This document shows, in pieces, positions 13,401-24,830 of a stretch of DNA of 64,000 bases. This DNA is from Craterostigma plantagineum. Taxonomy: Eukaryota > Streptophyta > Magnoliopsida > Lamiales > Linderniaceae. The notes beneath the pieces were generated by a model. It was not told the DNA's origin. It ran no database searches and was given only the letters and a program-made list of their open reading frames with translations. The stretch's first letter is position 1. Each line of letters opens with the position of its first letter. A program made the position numbers and the translations under genes. Location of the stretch: the NCBI GenBank assembly GCA_027422505.1, contig JAPQWV010000012.1:21674001-21738000 (forward strand), given 5' to 3'.

Positions 13401-13870
13401 GGAAGACCGCTGACCAACTTTTCGTAAAAAGGCGTTGGAGAGCTTTCATATTCAGATGAGACATTCGTTGATGCCATAAGTTGTTCCTCTGTAAAATAGA
13501 TTGAGAGATGAGGCATACAACTGTCGAGGGCCGCACAGACGTCAGGTTGATCGTGTAAAGATTGGATTTTCGAAGTCCGTAAAGGAGTTATGTGTCCTGA
13601 CTGTCCAAAATTCTGCACTGGTCACGTGAAAGACCACTTGAAATCCTTTATCACAGACTTGGTCTATGCTGAACAAGTTATGGCGGCGGCCTTCGACATA
13701 AGAATTTATCGTCAGATCTTCCAAAATAATTTCCCCACATCCAAGAATGGGGGCTGAGTCATTGTTTCCGAATCTGACTTTGCCGTTTGGTCGGTCTTTG
13801 TAGTTGCTCAGCAGCTCTTGATTTCCCGTCATGTGTGTGGAGCAACCGGAGTCGAGGTACCTCACATGAT
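10500..13870 (-). pseudogene. Copia pol remnant, SIRE lineage, copy 2
   Basis: Minus-strand polyprotein in protease, integrase, reverse transcriptase, RNase H order. The protease has YLDSGCSTHMTGNQELLSN (near 13.8 kb). The integrase has HMDLCGPM, IRTDNGTEFKNK and PQQNGVVERKNRT, holding the catalytic D, D and E. The reverse transcriptase has [13 protein letters not shown], and RNase H has YTDADYAGC and KSTSGS. Many frameshifts and stops split it (near 13.55, 13.19, 12.70, 12.0, 11.76, 11.43, 11.15 and 10.8 kb), and the YVDD box reads VDFIIFGS, so a catalytic aspartate is lost. The tail before the LTR keeps the ALDEKRFQF region. Diverged and inactive. Confidence 0.88.
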
Positions 13871-16440
13871 GGATCTACAAAAACAAGTTAGAGAGCTTTA
13901 GGTACCCACTTAAACATGGTCCTCTCAGATTAGCAGATATAGATTTAGGTTCAGATATGGTTCCTAAATTATTACTTGAGGGAGTTTTAATAACCCATGT
14001 TACTTTCGGAGAAGTGGGCTTGGGTGTTGCCTCTTTAGGTGACTTGGCTTTTTCGGCTTTTGTCGTCCTAGACGGAGATTTAGGAACCCATTTGGGTTGA
14101 ACCTTGCAGAGAAGGTTAATTTCAGCACGTACAAATGCTTTGGTAGGCTTGATCGAGGAAAAGATCTTTTCCTTTGATAATCTCCTATGGTGCTTGGGGG
14201 ACTCAATCTTTACGGGATACCTTAGGTGAGTACAGGCATGTACAGCGCCATAAGCTTTCTTTATGGCTGGATCTTGTTTCCTACGGGTCTTCCTAGTGGC
14301 ATTTGTTTCAGAATGATTATTTTTAGTTTCACATGTAGAGCCAATTTTGAAATTAGTGCTTCAAAAATGGTAGGCTGTAGAGTACATGTAGAAGTAATTA
14401 TTTGAAACGAAGAAATGGCTCTTTTATTTCTACGAGTGTCATTTATTTGAACAGAAGGAGTAACATTCTTAGACATACTCAAATCTACTAGCTCCTTCTT
14501 AATACTAGACACTCTCGCCTTCGGTTCTAGTGCTTGCCCTACGCTCCTTGTAGACGTAGGTAAAATAGATTTAGCCTTAGCACTTTTAACAGAATTATCA
14601 ATGCACTTTTGATCTTTCGAAGGTGATTTTTCGATTTTCACGCTTTTCATAATAGCGTGAGAGGTAGTTTGGGAGCATGAGGAAGCTTTGAGATTTTCCA
14701 TCTCTTTTAAGAACTTTTTCTTTTCAGCTTCGAAATTCTCTCTTTCTTTATCTAATTTTGCTTGAGATTCCTCTATTTGTTTTATTATAGGAGGTTTGTA
14801 GAGAGAATTTTTATAATGAACGCATTTGGCTTACTCGTAGTGTGTTTGAGATTCAGGAGGTTGAACTAAATCATAGACAGGTGTTAACGATGGTTTCATA
14901 TTTCTCTCTCTTTCATTTAGTTCTTTATAGTCGGAGGGGATTTCAGGCCCATGTGAGGCTCTTCTCTTGGATGAATCTAAAGTACTTTGTTCTGTTGCTT
15001 TAGTAAAATCCCTAAGAGAGGTCACGCCTAAACCCATGTTCTTAATCTCATAAATTTCTTTCTTCCTAAGAACACGTGGGTTAGTCAAACCTATGCCTCC
15101 TTCTATTGGATTATAGAACTCTATATCCTTGGACTGGTTTAAAAGTCTGTTCAGATTGTCCCCTATGCGTAAGAAGATCATCTAATTTCTTAATTTTCGC
15201 ATATAACTTCTTATGTTCCTCGCCTAGGAGAGCATAATTATTTTCTACCGTCAGTTTAGCGGCTTGACAGGCATCTAGTTCTTTACTAAGCTCACTAACC
15301 TTAGGATTAGATATTTCTAATTGAACTTCTAAGTTAGTGATCTTAGTGGTAGCTTCGGTTATCCTACAATTTATGGTGGCTTTCTCATTGAGATTCCTAA
15401 CCAAGCAATTGTAGTAATTTTGCTAGCCTATCTTCTAATTCCTTAATCTTTTCGCTATGCTAGCCTATTTGAGGTTGACTAGTCTCTCTAGAATGTAGGC
15501 TCTTAGTAAGTTCTTCTATTTTAGCACTAGAGCTTCTAAGTTCTGATTCGAGACTATTTATCTTCTCCTTAGACCTAGAAAGTTTATCCTCTATTTCTTA
15601 ATACTTTTCTGCTCGCGTTTCATGTTAGCATATTGTTTTTGATATGATTCTAACATGGTCAATAATATGGAAGAAGAGTCTACCTCTTGTGATGAGGTGG
15701 ATGCGTCATCTTCGTCGGTCTGGTTGGATGTTTCGGCGTCACTGTCGTTGTCAAGGCGTGCCATGAGGGCAAGATCCTCGTATTCAGAACTAGACGTGTC
15801 TTCGAGCCAGTGGTCCTGCTCTGCCATGAAGGCTACTCCTGCTTCCTTCTGCTTCGTGAGTTGAAGCTTCTTGGAGTAGTAATTAGCATCTCTTTTCTTG
15901 GGAAGAGTGCATTCCAGGCTTGCCACAGTTGAAGCACTTGTTGGGCTCTTTAGTGTTCTTGACTTCGGAGCTCTCTGCTGCATGTTCATTGTTCTTAGAG
16001 CTTGAGGTCCGAAGTCTGTTTGCCGAGGATGAGGACTTCTTCTTGAAGTATTTGTTACTCATCATTTTTTCGATTAAAGCCAACTGCTTCCCCAGTGCCT
16101 TCATGCTTGGCTCGGCGTCTGATTCTGAATCTTCTTCTAACTCAGATGAGGAGGAAGGCCTAACGATCTTCTCTTTGCAAGGCTTTGTTCCACGCTTCTC
16201 TGAGATTAGGGCAACGGTGTCGTCAAACTGCTTGCCCTTCTGCGCTCTCTGAGTCTCGCAAACATCTTCCTCGTGTTAGGCGAGATTATCAAAGACTGCA
16301 TGGATATCCAACTCCTCCAGATCTTTGTTTTGTCTAAGTTGAGTGAATATCTTTTTCCAGTCCGGGGGCAGAGAGGATAGAAATCTGATATTTGTTTCCT
16401 TGTTCGTTTTGGAGATTTCTATCCTCTCTTTTTCCAACTC
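13871..16440 (-). pseudogene. Copia gag remnant with coiled-coil extension, copy 2
   Basis: Minus-strand gag split over several frames. Near 16.27-16.43 kb a UBN2-type gag segment is readable (FLSSLPPDWKKIFTQL, LEELDIHAVFDNL). A damaged zinc knuckle (CFNCGKPGMHSSQEKRC) lies at about 15.9 kb, followed by AEQDHWLEDTSSSEYEDLAL. Then come long heptad-like coiled-coil stretches (15.1-15.6 kb) and a basic Ser/Lys-rich tail ending in KWVPKAL before the protease. The same architecture is seen in the gag at 60152-63141. The N-terminal part is missing: at 16440 the homology ends abruptly at a chromovirus LTR. Confidence 0.8.
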
Positions 16441-16733
16441 CTCCATAATTAAATTTTTTTTTATTATTATTATTATTATTATTTATTTATTTGGGCTTTC
16501 ACTTCTTTTTTCGGCCCAATTAAATTTTACTAAAGGACCCAAACACCAACCTTTATTTTGGTCATTATTTTCTTCATTTGGCCCATAATTTTTTTTTGTC
16601 CATTTAAATTTTTCGGGCCCAATTGTAAATTTTTGGGCTCGTTCCGAAAAGAAATCGTTTCTTGTTCGAAAGTCAATTTGGTGCATTTCGAATATTGTTG
16701 AAGTAATCGCGTATAAATTTTGCGTGTATTACA
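16441..16733 (-). repeat. Truncated 3' LTR of the chromovirus
   Basis: On the minus strand a purine tract (AAGGGGTAGAGGA, 16734-16746) is followed by TGTAATACACGC. From there about 290 bp match the first 290 bp of the 5' LTR that starts at 23625, including a (TTA)n run and GGGCTTTCACTTC. The match stops at CCATAATTAAA (about 16441), where gag of copia copy 2 begins. Some 2.8 kb of the LTR are therefore missing. Confidence 0.8.
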
Positions 16734-18722
16734 TCCTCTACCCCTTACAAGAATTTCGTCCCCGAGATTACATCGAAAGAAATCGGGATACTTCTTTCTC
16801 ATTTCATCTTCTCGCTCCCAAGTGGCTTCTCCCAATACTTGGTTCCGCTACAAGACTTTCGCTAGGGGTATGTTCTTATTTCGGAGGTGTTTCACCTCGT
16901 ACATCAAAATATCCACCGACCTTTCTTCATAGCACAAGTCCGGCTTTCATTTTTTTATGAAGTGATTCGCCCTGCACTACATAGCTCGGTCTGGGACGTG
17001 CTTCCGTAATGTAGATACATGGAAGACGTCATGGGCTTGTGCGAGCGACGTTGGCAATTCGAGCTGGTACGCCACTTTTCCAACTCGTTTCACAATTTTG
17101 AAAAGCCCGATATATCTCGGACTCAACTTCATTTTTCTTCCCGAAATGTACTACCATTGGAGTGATTGCCTTCATTGAATTTCAACGGCCTTCGTCTTTT
17201 GTCTGCATAACTCTTCTGACGACTTTGGGCCGTTTGCATTCTTTCCCTGATTCCTCCCACAGCTTCAGTCATTTCACGAATCATTTCAGGACCCACAATG
17301 CTTTCTTGTCATTTTCATCCCAACGAATTGGGGATCGACATTCACGCCCGTACAAGGCTTCATAAGGCGCCATCCCGATCGTGGCTTGATCGCTGTTGTT
17401 ATAGGGCAACTCGATTAGTGGGAGGTATTTGCTCCATCTTCCCCGGAAATCCAGAATACACGTTCTCAGCATATCTTCAAGCGTCTGAATTGTTCTTTCA
17501 GACTGTCCGTCCGTCTGAGGGCGATATGCCATACTGAAGGATAGTTTCGTTCCCATGGCCTTTTGCCAGCTCACCTAGGACTAGGACAGAAACCTCGAAT
17601 CCCGATCCGAGATAATTAAAATCGGGATCCCATGGAGTCTCACAATTTCTTGTATGTACAGCTCTGCGTACTTCTCCATGGTATAGGTTTAATTGGTTGG
17701 CAGGAAATTGGCTGATTTAGTCAATATGTCGAAGACCACCCGAATTACATCATGGCCGGGCTTTTCTTTTTTTTAACCCTACGACGAAGTCCATAGTGAT
17801 ATGCACTTCCACTCGGGAGTCGTCAAAGGTTGTAACGTTCTCGCAGGCCTTTGATGTTTTGCCTTAATTGTTGGCAGGTCAAGCATCGTTGTACGAAAGT
17901 AGTCACATCTTTCTTAATTCCTGGTCACTAGTAATTTATTCGTAAATCTCGATGCATTTTTGTTGCTCCGGGATGTATCGAGTAGATTTCGTATGCACCT
18001 CCGTCATTATAGTTCGACGGATCTTTTCATCGGGTGGCACATATAGACGACCTTGGAATTTTAAGTTTTCCGTTGTCTCGAAAGTCGAACTCTGACGGAA
18101 CATTCCCGTCTTGTTCCGCCTGGATCTTTAGATATAGTTCATCTTCTTTTGTGCCTCAATGATTCGCTCTAACAGCGTTGGTTTTGAAGTCAACACTTCC
18201 AGCTTGGTTTCGATCTCCCCGAAGTTGATTATTTCAACTCCGGCTTGGCACAATTCCACATTTTTCGTTTTTATAGCTCAAGGCATTTGCGACTACGTTC
18301 ACCTTTCTTGGGTGATAATTAATCACGCAGCCGTAGTTATTCACCAATTCGAGCCAACGTCTTTGTCTCATGTTTAACTCCTTCTGCGTAAAGAAGTATT
18401 TAGGCTTTTGGGATCCGTAAAGATTTTGCAACGTTCCCCGTACAGGTAGTGCCGCCAGATTTTCGGAATAAACACCACAGCTAGGAGTTCCAGGTCATGC
18501 GTGGGGTAATTCTTCTAGTACGATTTGAGCTGTCGGGAGGCATAAGCGATCACCTTCCCGTTTTGCATCAATACGTACTCCCGTTTTTAGAAGCGTCAAT
18601 TTATATTGAGAATCCTTTGCTACCAGAGGGAATTGCAAGAACATGAGTTGTTATCAGTCGTTTCTTCAATTCCTGGAAGCTTTCTTCACACGCTTCTGTC
18701 CATCTAAATGGAACTTTCTTCC
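16734..18722 (-). pseudogene. Ty3/gypsy chromovirus pol 3' part (RT end, RNase H, integrase, chromodomain)
   Basis: Read on the minus strand. The end of the reverse transcriptase lies near 18.7 kb (EACEESFQELKKRL). The RNase H region contains QRRWLELVNNYGC and INYHPRKVNVVANALS (18234-18431). The integrase contains FSMAYRPQTDGQSERTIQTL and YEALYGRECRSP (17281-17574). A degraded downstream part has DVFHVSTLRKHVPD (about 17.0 kb), and the chromodomain end is EATWEREDEMRKKYPDFF. This domain order and the chromodomain ending fit Tekay-type chromoviruses, whose chromodomain is thought to guide integration into heterochromatin. Stops and frameshifts are frequent. Protease, gag and most of the RT are absent: at about 18722 the sequence joins unrelated DNA. 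Confidence 0.85.
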
Positions 18723-20110
18723 TCGTTAGAACTGAAGTTGAAAACTGAAGAAACTAAGTTGAGAAGATCGCGATGAGCAGCTGCCGTTGGATCTAAATTG
18801 GCGCGCGATCTAATGGCCAGGAATTGAAGGCTGAAGATTTAATTATGTTCGTAGGATATGCGCGAAAAGATCGACGACTGAGATGCTTAGGAAGTGAATG
18901 AAGCGGATGGTGAATCATAAGCGTTGGATCAAAAATCGGGCGGATGCTAGTGAAGGTGCTATTTCACTTATAGAGTCGCATGCGATTTTTGCTCTAACAC
19001 GCGGAAATGCAAGACCACGTGGCGACTTGTGGATCGTTCGATCGAATAAAATGGACGGTGAAGATAGATTGCGGACTCACACTTAAAACATGATTTCTAA
19101 CTTATAAATGGCAGATTTCCCGTTCAACTAGTCATCTTCTTGAGCCTGTAATTTCTTATAAAGTGAAAATCACCGTGAGGTGAAAGCACAAGAGTTGTAG
19201 AAGGGATATAGATCTGTAACTTTCGTGTTGTGATCAACAAAAAGAAAGCTCGGTTGACCCGTAGGCATAGACTGAAGTTCAGCCATGTTTGTGCGTAAGT
19301 TCGCGTACTACTTCCATTGATGCATCCGCGAAGTTTAAAGCAGTGCATGTAAATATGGTGTTGATAATAACGTGAGCACAATTTTTTTTTCGTAATAAAT
19401 ATCAACCTTTTTCTTCGAGATTTCGGAATAGATTTTTCTTTTTGAATAAAGGTCAATGCGATTTTCTTCATGCGCGTGATTTCTCAAATCGAGATCACGG
19501 CGTTCGAAGAAAAATCGGATCTCGAAATTTATGCAACTTATCCTTATACGGCATTTGATGAAAACTCGAAATTAATAAGGCTTATCCTTCGCTTTACTCA
19601 TGCCTTAGGTACTTGATGCACACTATTTTGCACAACACAATTTTCTCCAACCACATCATTTAATCTTTGCAATGTATAATCTTGGAGGAAATGCGGATCG
19701 TGAGGATGTTCCTCAGGAACCTTTTTGAAGGGAAAATCTCGAAAAGCTTAAATTTGAGTTATTCCTTCTTTTGGATTGCTCTTCGCTGCAATCGCCATTT
19801 TTGTGATGTGGGTTGCCACTCACTGCACTTGCGTTTAATTTGTGAAAGGTTAAATCATGGGAAGCCGCATCTTGTTCGGGCATATTGGAAGAAGACGCCG
19901 GCAGAACTTCTCGAACGTCGTCGATGTTTTATCTTCTGAGTTTTTTTTATGTATTCGGGTTGTAATATGATTTTCAGTTATGTAATCGTTATGCATTGAC
20001 TCTATCATGCTTTCTCTACGTCATCGTCTCATTTTCTAAATTTCTACAAGCCTCGAATTTTTTTAGAAAAACATTTATATTGTTCGACTCTCTTTTATTT
20101 CGCCTGTTTA
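18723..20110 (+). other. Unassigned insert, possibly a remnant or solo LTR
   Basis: No protein homology was recognised. The stretch replaces the missing gag, protease and RT part of the chromovirus. Plus-strand signals resemble an LTR: TATAAATGG at about 19103 and a T-rich, TTGTAATATGA-type 3' end near 19930-19980. Terminal repeats and a target duplication were not located, so this is only a suggestion. Confidence 0.25.
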
Positions 20111-20523
20111 TTTATTTTTAACTTCTCGAATTTCAGCTTGGTCCAATTCGGTCAAGCCCAATTGACAAAGCCCAAATTTTGAAAAAGGCCCAAAATTTAA
20201 ATTTCGCCGAATTTCCAAATTGATCCGAATTTTTACCCGAATTTCAAAGCAACCCTAAATTCCAAATCTCCAAATTTTTTCTTTTTTTTTCATTCTCTCC
20301 CTACCTTAATCTAACCGATGCCTACCAATCTAAGTGTAAAAGTATGAAATTTCTAACTTTCGAACACATCAAGGAGCACATAAAATCACCCAAATATTCA
20401 CGTAAAGCATATATCAGAGAATCGTAAATCACATAATTACGTATTACACTTACAGGCGTACGCTGATTCTCCAGGCTTTTGAGCGGCAGTACATGGACAG
20501 TCTACAGAACCTATAACCTAACA

Positions 20524-20534
20524 CTCTGATACCA
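20524..20534 (-). promoter_or_regulatory. Primer binding site of the chromovirus
   Basis: The minus strand reads TGGTATCAGAG, complementary to the 3' end of initiator tRNA-Met. It begins two bases (GG) after the LTR end (...CGTTACA). This fixes the LTR boundary and the orientation of the element. The leader beyond it, to about 20111, is non-coding. Confidence 0.85.
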
Positions 20535-21479
20535 CCTGTAACGACCTAACTTCCTAACTATGTATAGATTTTCGCTTGCGTCAACAGCGAAAAGCCCATT
20601 TAATAAAAACTTTTTTAATTAAACACACGATAATATCCATGTACGTCCAATAACGGTTTTATGAAGCACACATTTACTTATTGGGCCGAAGCCCCAAAAG
20701 AAAAAAAACACAATCACACTGGGCCGAAGCCCCACATGTAAAAACACGAATCGCACACTAAGTCACTCCACAGGTCACGTCCCATATATTGCGCCGCCCT
20801 CAAAGTCCGTGGAGTAACCGCCATCAGCCGCCTAGTCGTGACGTATTTCAACGTCTGACTCGTTCGTACCTACACACGTAAACCCTGAGCTTTTGCCCAG
20901 TAGATGAAATATGCATGAATGCACGTGCTCTCACATCCCAATCCCGACACACCTCACAAATGCACGCTCAACTCTTTTCTCGCATCTCATCACATCTCAT
21001 CTCATCTCAACCTATCACATTTCATCTCATCTCAACCAATCACATCAGGGCCCTAGGCTAGGGACTAAAGGCAACACGCGCGGAGGGGTCAGTAGCTCGA
21101 GAGGCCCCACTCCCTACAAGGGTCAGTAGCTCGGGAGGCCCACTTCCCACATCTCAATCATATAGTGCGCTTTAGTCCTAACCTCACTACTCATACAATT
21201 CGACGACCATCACTTGGTCATAAACTACCCCACTCATCAACACTACAATGTCACCGTGTCTCCGCACAATCCTCACCCCTCGTAATACGTGTATGCAAAT
21301 GTCGTGCAAGCAAAAATGCAACACATAAAAAATGCAAATCTTCATATCACGTATCAACCCGAGGTATCAGCTCAGCCCGATCCGACAACTATTGTACTCT
21401 AAATAATCGGGCCCAAAGCCCGCGTTTCGAATTACTCGGCCCGAAACCTTACTCATCGAACTCTCCCTCCGAATTTCAC

Positions 21480-22345
21480 TAAGGGTTCCAAAATATAATT
21501 ATTTTTATTTTAAGTCCCATTTAAAAATATTTTTCCAAATTTGTTTCCCTTAAAACCCCACAATCTCATAATTTTACTTTTAAGGACGCGAATTTGAAAA
21601 TTTTAACTTAAAATCCAAAAATCTTTGAAAATTATAAAATGACCCGAAAATTATCCTTAAACTTTATTTAAGACCCGAATATTTTATCAAATTTACAAAT
21701 TTGCCCCAGATCATTAAATTTCAGCTTAAGTCCCGAAAATTTAGAGAAACTACAAATCTGCCCGGATTTTTAGAATTTCTTTTTTCCCCAAAACTTTTGA
21801 AAATTTACAATTAACCCCGGCCGAGTATTTTTAATAATTATTTAGTCCCGAAAACTTCCGAAAATTTTCAATTTGACCCTAGCCTAGAAATTTATTATTT
21901 ATTTAGTACCCGAAAACTTCTGAAAATTTACAATTAACCCCAACCAAAATATTTAATATTTATTTAGCCCCTCGGAATTTCTAAAAATTGCACAAAGGCC
22001 CCTAGTCGAGTTTTGAATCTTTATTTAACTCTCCAAAAATCCTAAAAATTGCGTAAAAGCCCCTAGCCGAATTTTGGAATATTTATTTAACTCTACGAAA
22101 ATTCTAAAAATTGCATAGGAGCCCATACTGGCGAGTTTTGAATTTTTTTTAAATCTACGAAAATTCTGAAAATTTCTTAGGAGCCCCTAGCCGAATTTTA
22201 GTTGTTTATTTAACACCTCAAAACTTCTTAAAATTATAAAATGACCCTAGACGAGATTTAGAATATTTTTTTAACACCCTAAACCTCTGAAAACTACACA
22301 AATCACCCCAACCGAGTTTTAGAATATTTATTTTAGACCTTTGAA
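21480..22345. repeat. Degenerate tandem array inside the chromovirus LTR
   Basis: About a dozen units of roughly 65-70 bp. Each has TTTATTTA, then CCCGAAAA or CTACGAAAA, AATTTC/TCTGAAAATT, then a C-rich stretch such as CCCCTAGCCGA and AATTTT. Units are strongly diverged. No coding potential. Confidence 0.7.
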
Positions 22346-23033
22346 TTTAAAAGAAACTCTAGAAAACCCTAATTTATATTAATACCCGTATTCGCTCCTA
22401 AATTTCCTAATTTCAAATCTTCCTACCTAAACTCCGAGCATTTTATGACCTAAACGCAAGTAGCATGAAATTGAACAGCATCGAATGGTGACGACACACA
22501 AGTATTCATATAGCGAGCATGAGATCGTGTTCGAGCATATATTAGCATGTAAATCACAAATTTCATACGATCACGTAAATTACCATCCAACACGTAGAAA
22601 TCACAATTTCAAAAAAATGTTTACGCGTGTAGGTGATCTTCACCTACCTTGTTTCCGTAATCCCGACCCTAGAAATTCCAATTCTGAGCCCCTCCACGAG
22701 TCCGCGGGTTTTTCTCCTCCTCACTTTCTTTCCTTCTCCTCTTTTCTCCCCTTCTCTTTCTTTTTTTTTTCTTCTCTCCTTCCTTTCCTTCTCCCTCGGC
22801 CCCTCCCTCTTCTTTCTTTCCTTTCTCTCTTTCTCCCTTCTTTTCTCTTTCTTTCCTTCCCTCTCTCACGTTTTCTCTCACTCCCTTCTCTTTTCTCTTT
22901 GGTTTATTAGTTATCATTTTGTCCTCTTGTAAAGAGATGAGATGTATTAGATGAGGATGCATTGTTCTTATTCTATTAATTAAGTGATTAAGTGATCTTA
23001 TTCTCTTTTGGTTAAGCTCATGGAGGTGCATTA

Positions 23034-23035
<2 letters not shown>

Positions 23036-23090
<55 letters not shown>
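23036..23090. repeat. (TTA)n microsatellite
   Basis: About 18 uninterrupted trinucleotides in the 5' LTR. A short run at 16455-16485 lies at a similar place in the truncated 3' LTR. Confidence 0.95.
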
Positions 23091-23639
23091 TTTCTCCCTC
23101 TCTCTAGCCAACTCCCCCTCTCTTCTCCCCTCTCTTGTTGTCTCTTTCTCTCTTTCCCTATTTGATTAATTAGGTCTTGTCTTTGTGGTTTAAAATGTTG
23201 TATTAGGTTTATTTTATTTGCTTGTTTTATTTTGTTTTGTTTTGTTTTGTTACTTATTCCATTAATAATATAAGAATATGGGACAAGGTGATGAGGTGTG
23301 AGGAGGCCCATCTTTAACATTTATTTTCGGCCATAATTAAACTTTATTATTATTATTATTTTTAATTATTTATTTATTTGGGCTTTCACTTCTTGTTTTC
23401 GGAACAATTAAATTTTATTAAAGGACCCAAACACCCAACCTTTTATTTTGGGTCATTATTTTCTTCATTTGGCCCATAATTTTTTTTTTGTCCATTTAAA
23501 TTTTTCGGGCCCAATTGTAAATTTTTGGGCTCGTATCGAAAAGAAATCGTTTCTTGTTCGAAAGTCAATTTCGTACATTTTGAATATTGTTGAACTAAGC
23601 CCGTATAAAATTTGCAGGTATCACACCGGCCTCGAGCGC

Positions 23640-24830
23640 ATCCCAACTTGGCGTATGGGAACCAAAATCACCACGGACAATGACCGCCGGGATTTCAACC
23701 TAGACCGCCTGGTTTCCAAACGGGGGCACCTCGACAGTATCAGAGTGTGCTCGCGGGGTCAGGATCTGATGATATGATGGAGGTGAAGGACATGATGAAG
23801 ACGCTCATCACAAATTTCAGCAACACCACCACAGCTCACGAGAGCCGAATGACGAAGATGGGGGAGTATATGGAAGCAAACGACATATGTGCTCACACAG
23901 ACGCATCGATTAAGAAGTTGGAGCAACTAGTGGCCCAGTTGGCGAAGTAATTGGCAGGTCTAAACCAAGGATCACTCCCAAGCTACACCGAGCTAAACCC
24001 TAAGGAGTATTGCAATGTGGTATCCCTGAGGAGCGGGATAGAATTGCAAGAAGTACCTGCCAAACAGAGTTCAAAGGAGAAAACTGATTTTGAGGGCCAC
24101 GACGAGCCAGAAGTGGAGGAAAGCAAGGTGATGATGTCGAGAAGGTCAAGGCTGACAGAGAAAAGGCGTGACCATTCATGAAGCCGTATGAGCTGAAGAT
24201 TCCGTACTCAGCTCGATTTAGGGAGGCCGAACCTGAAAAGGAGAAGGTCAAACCCGAAAAGAAGGAGGCTGCGCTTGAAGGCGAAGGAGAATGTATGACC
24301 ACTAGCTTACCGTTTGTCGAAGCTATTACGCAGATGCCCAGTTTCGCTAAGTTCCTGAAGGACTTGCTGACGAATCGACCAAAGCTCGAACACGTCTCCA
24401 CAGTATACCTACGAGGAGAGTGCTCGGCGATATTCTAGAGCAAGAAACCGAAGAAGCTCAAGGACCCAAGGAGTTTTACTATTCCATGTCTTATAGGCGA
24501 TTTAGTGGTTGAGCATGCTTTAGCTGATCTAGGTGCTAGTTACGTATGTCATGTTTAAGCGCTTAGGATTAGATGAACCACGACCCACTAGGAAGAGTAT
24601 TCAATTAGCCGATAGATCGTTGAAATACCATCGAGGTGTTATCGAGGGTGTTCTAGTTAAGGTCTATAAGTTCGTTATCCCTGTTGATTTTGTTATCCTA
24701 GAGATTGACGAGGACGAAATGTTCCATTAATTCTAGAAAGATCATTCTTAGCAACAGGTGAGACTCTGATAGATGTTAGGAATGGAACATTGACTTTGAC
24801 TGTAGGCGACTGATCGACAGGCGGTGTACT
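23640..24830 (+). pseudogene. Gypsy gag-protease fragment (Tat/Athila-like)
   Basis: Plus-strand gag end and protease of a non-chromovirus gypsy element. Recognisable blocks in order are IKKLEQLVAQLAK, LNPKEYCNVVSLRSG, FVEAITQMPSFAKFLKDLL, ECSAIF, then the protease region KDPRSFTIPCLIGD, HALADLGAS and IQLADRSLKYHRGVIEGVL. The ADLGAS motif corresponds to the catalytic D-S/T-G of aspartic proteases, with Ser after Leu-Gly-Ala. Stops at about 23949, 24180 and 24437, plus frame changes at 24540-24730, disrupt it. Homology ends near 24820, and no reverse transcriptase follows. It lies directly against the outer end of the chromovirus 5' LTR, opposite in strand. Confidence 0.8.

Larger units (their letters stand above)
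20537..23625 (-). repeat. 5' LTR of the chromovirus, about 3.1 kb
   Basis: Bounded on the plus strand by TGTAACG (20537) and TATCACA (23625), so TG...CA on the minus strand. The inner end abuts the primer binding site. The outer 290 bp are repeated at 16441-16733. Long LTRs of about 3 kb are usual for Tekay/Del chromoviruses. Inside are CATCTCA-rich sequence (20985-21045), two copies of a GGGTCAGTAGCTCG phrase (near 21085 and 21120), a degenerate tandem array, a pyrimidine-rich tract (22720-22900) and a trinucleotide run. The open frames here are low-complexity artefacts. Confidence 0.85.

Noticed and set aside
20521..20540. tRNA gene fragment
   Set aside because: Only the primer-binding complement of the tRNA 3' end is present, next to an LTR, as at 41958-41969.
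22485..23031. Overlapping open frames rich in Ser/Phe/Leu or Lys/Glu
   Set aside because: They are translations of a pyrimidine-rich tract in the chromovirus LTR and show no conserved protein pattern.
23018..23320. Open frame with a poly-isoleucine run
   Set aside because: Produced by the (TTA)n microsatellite.
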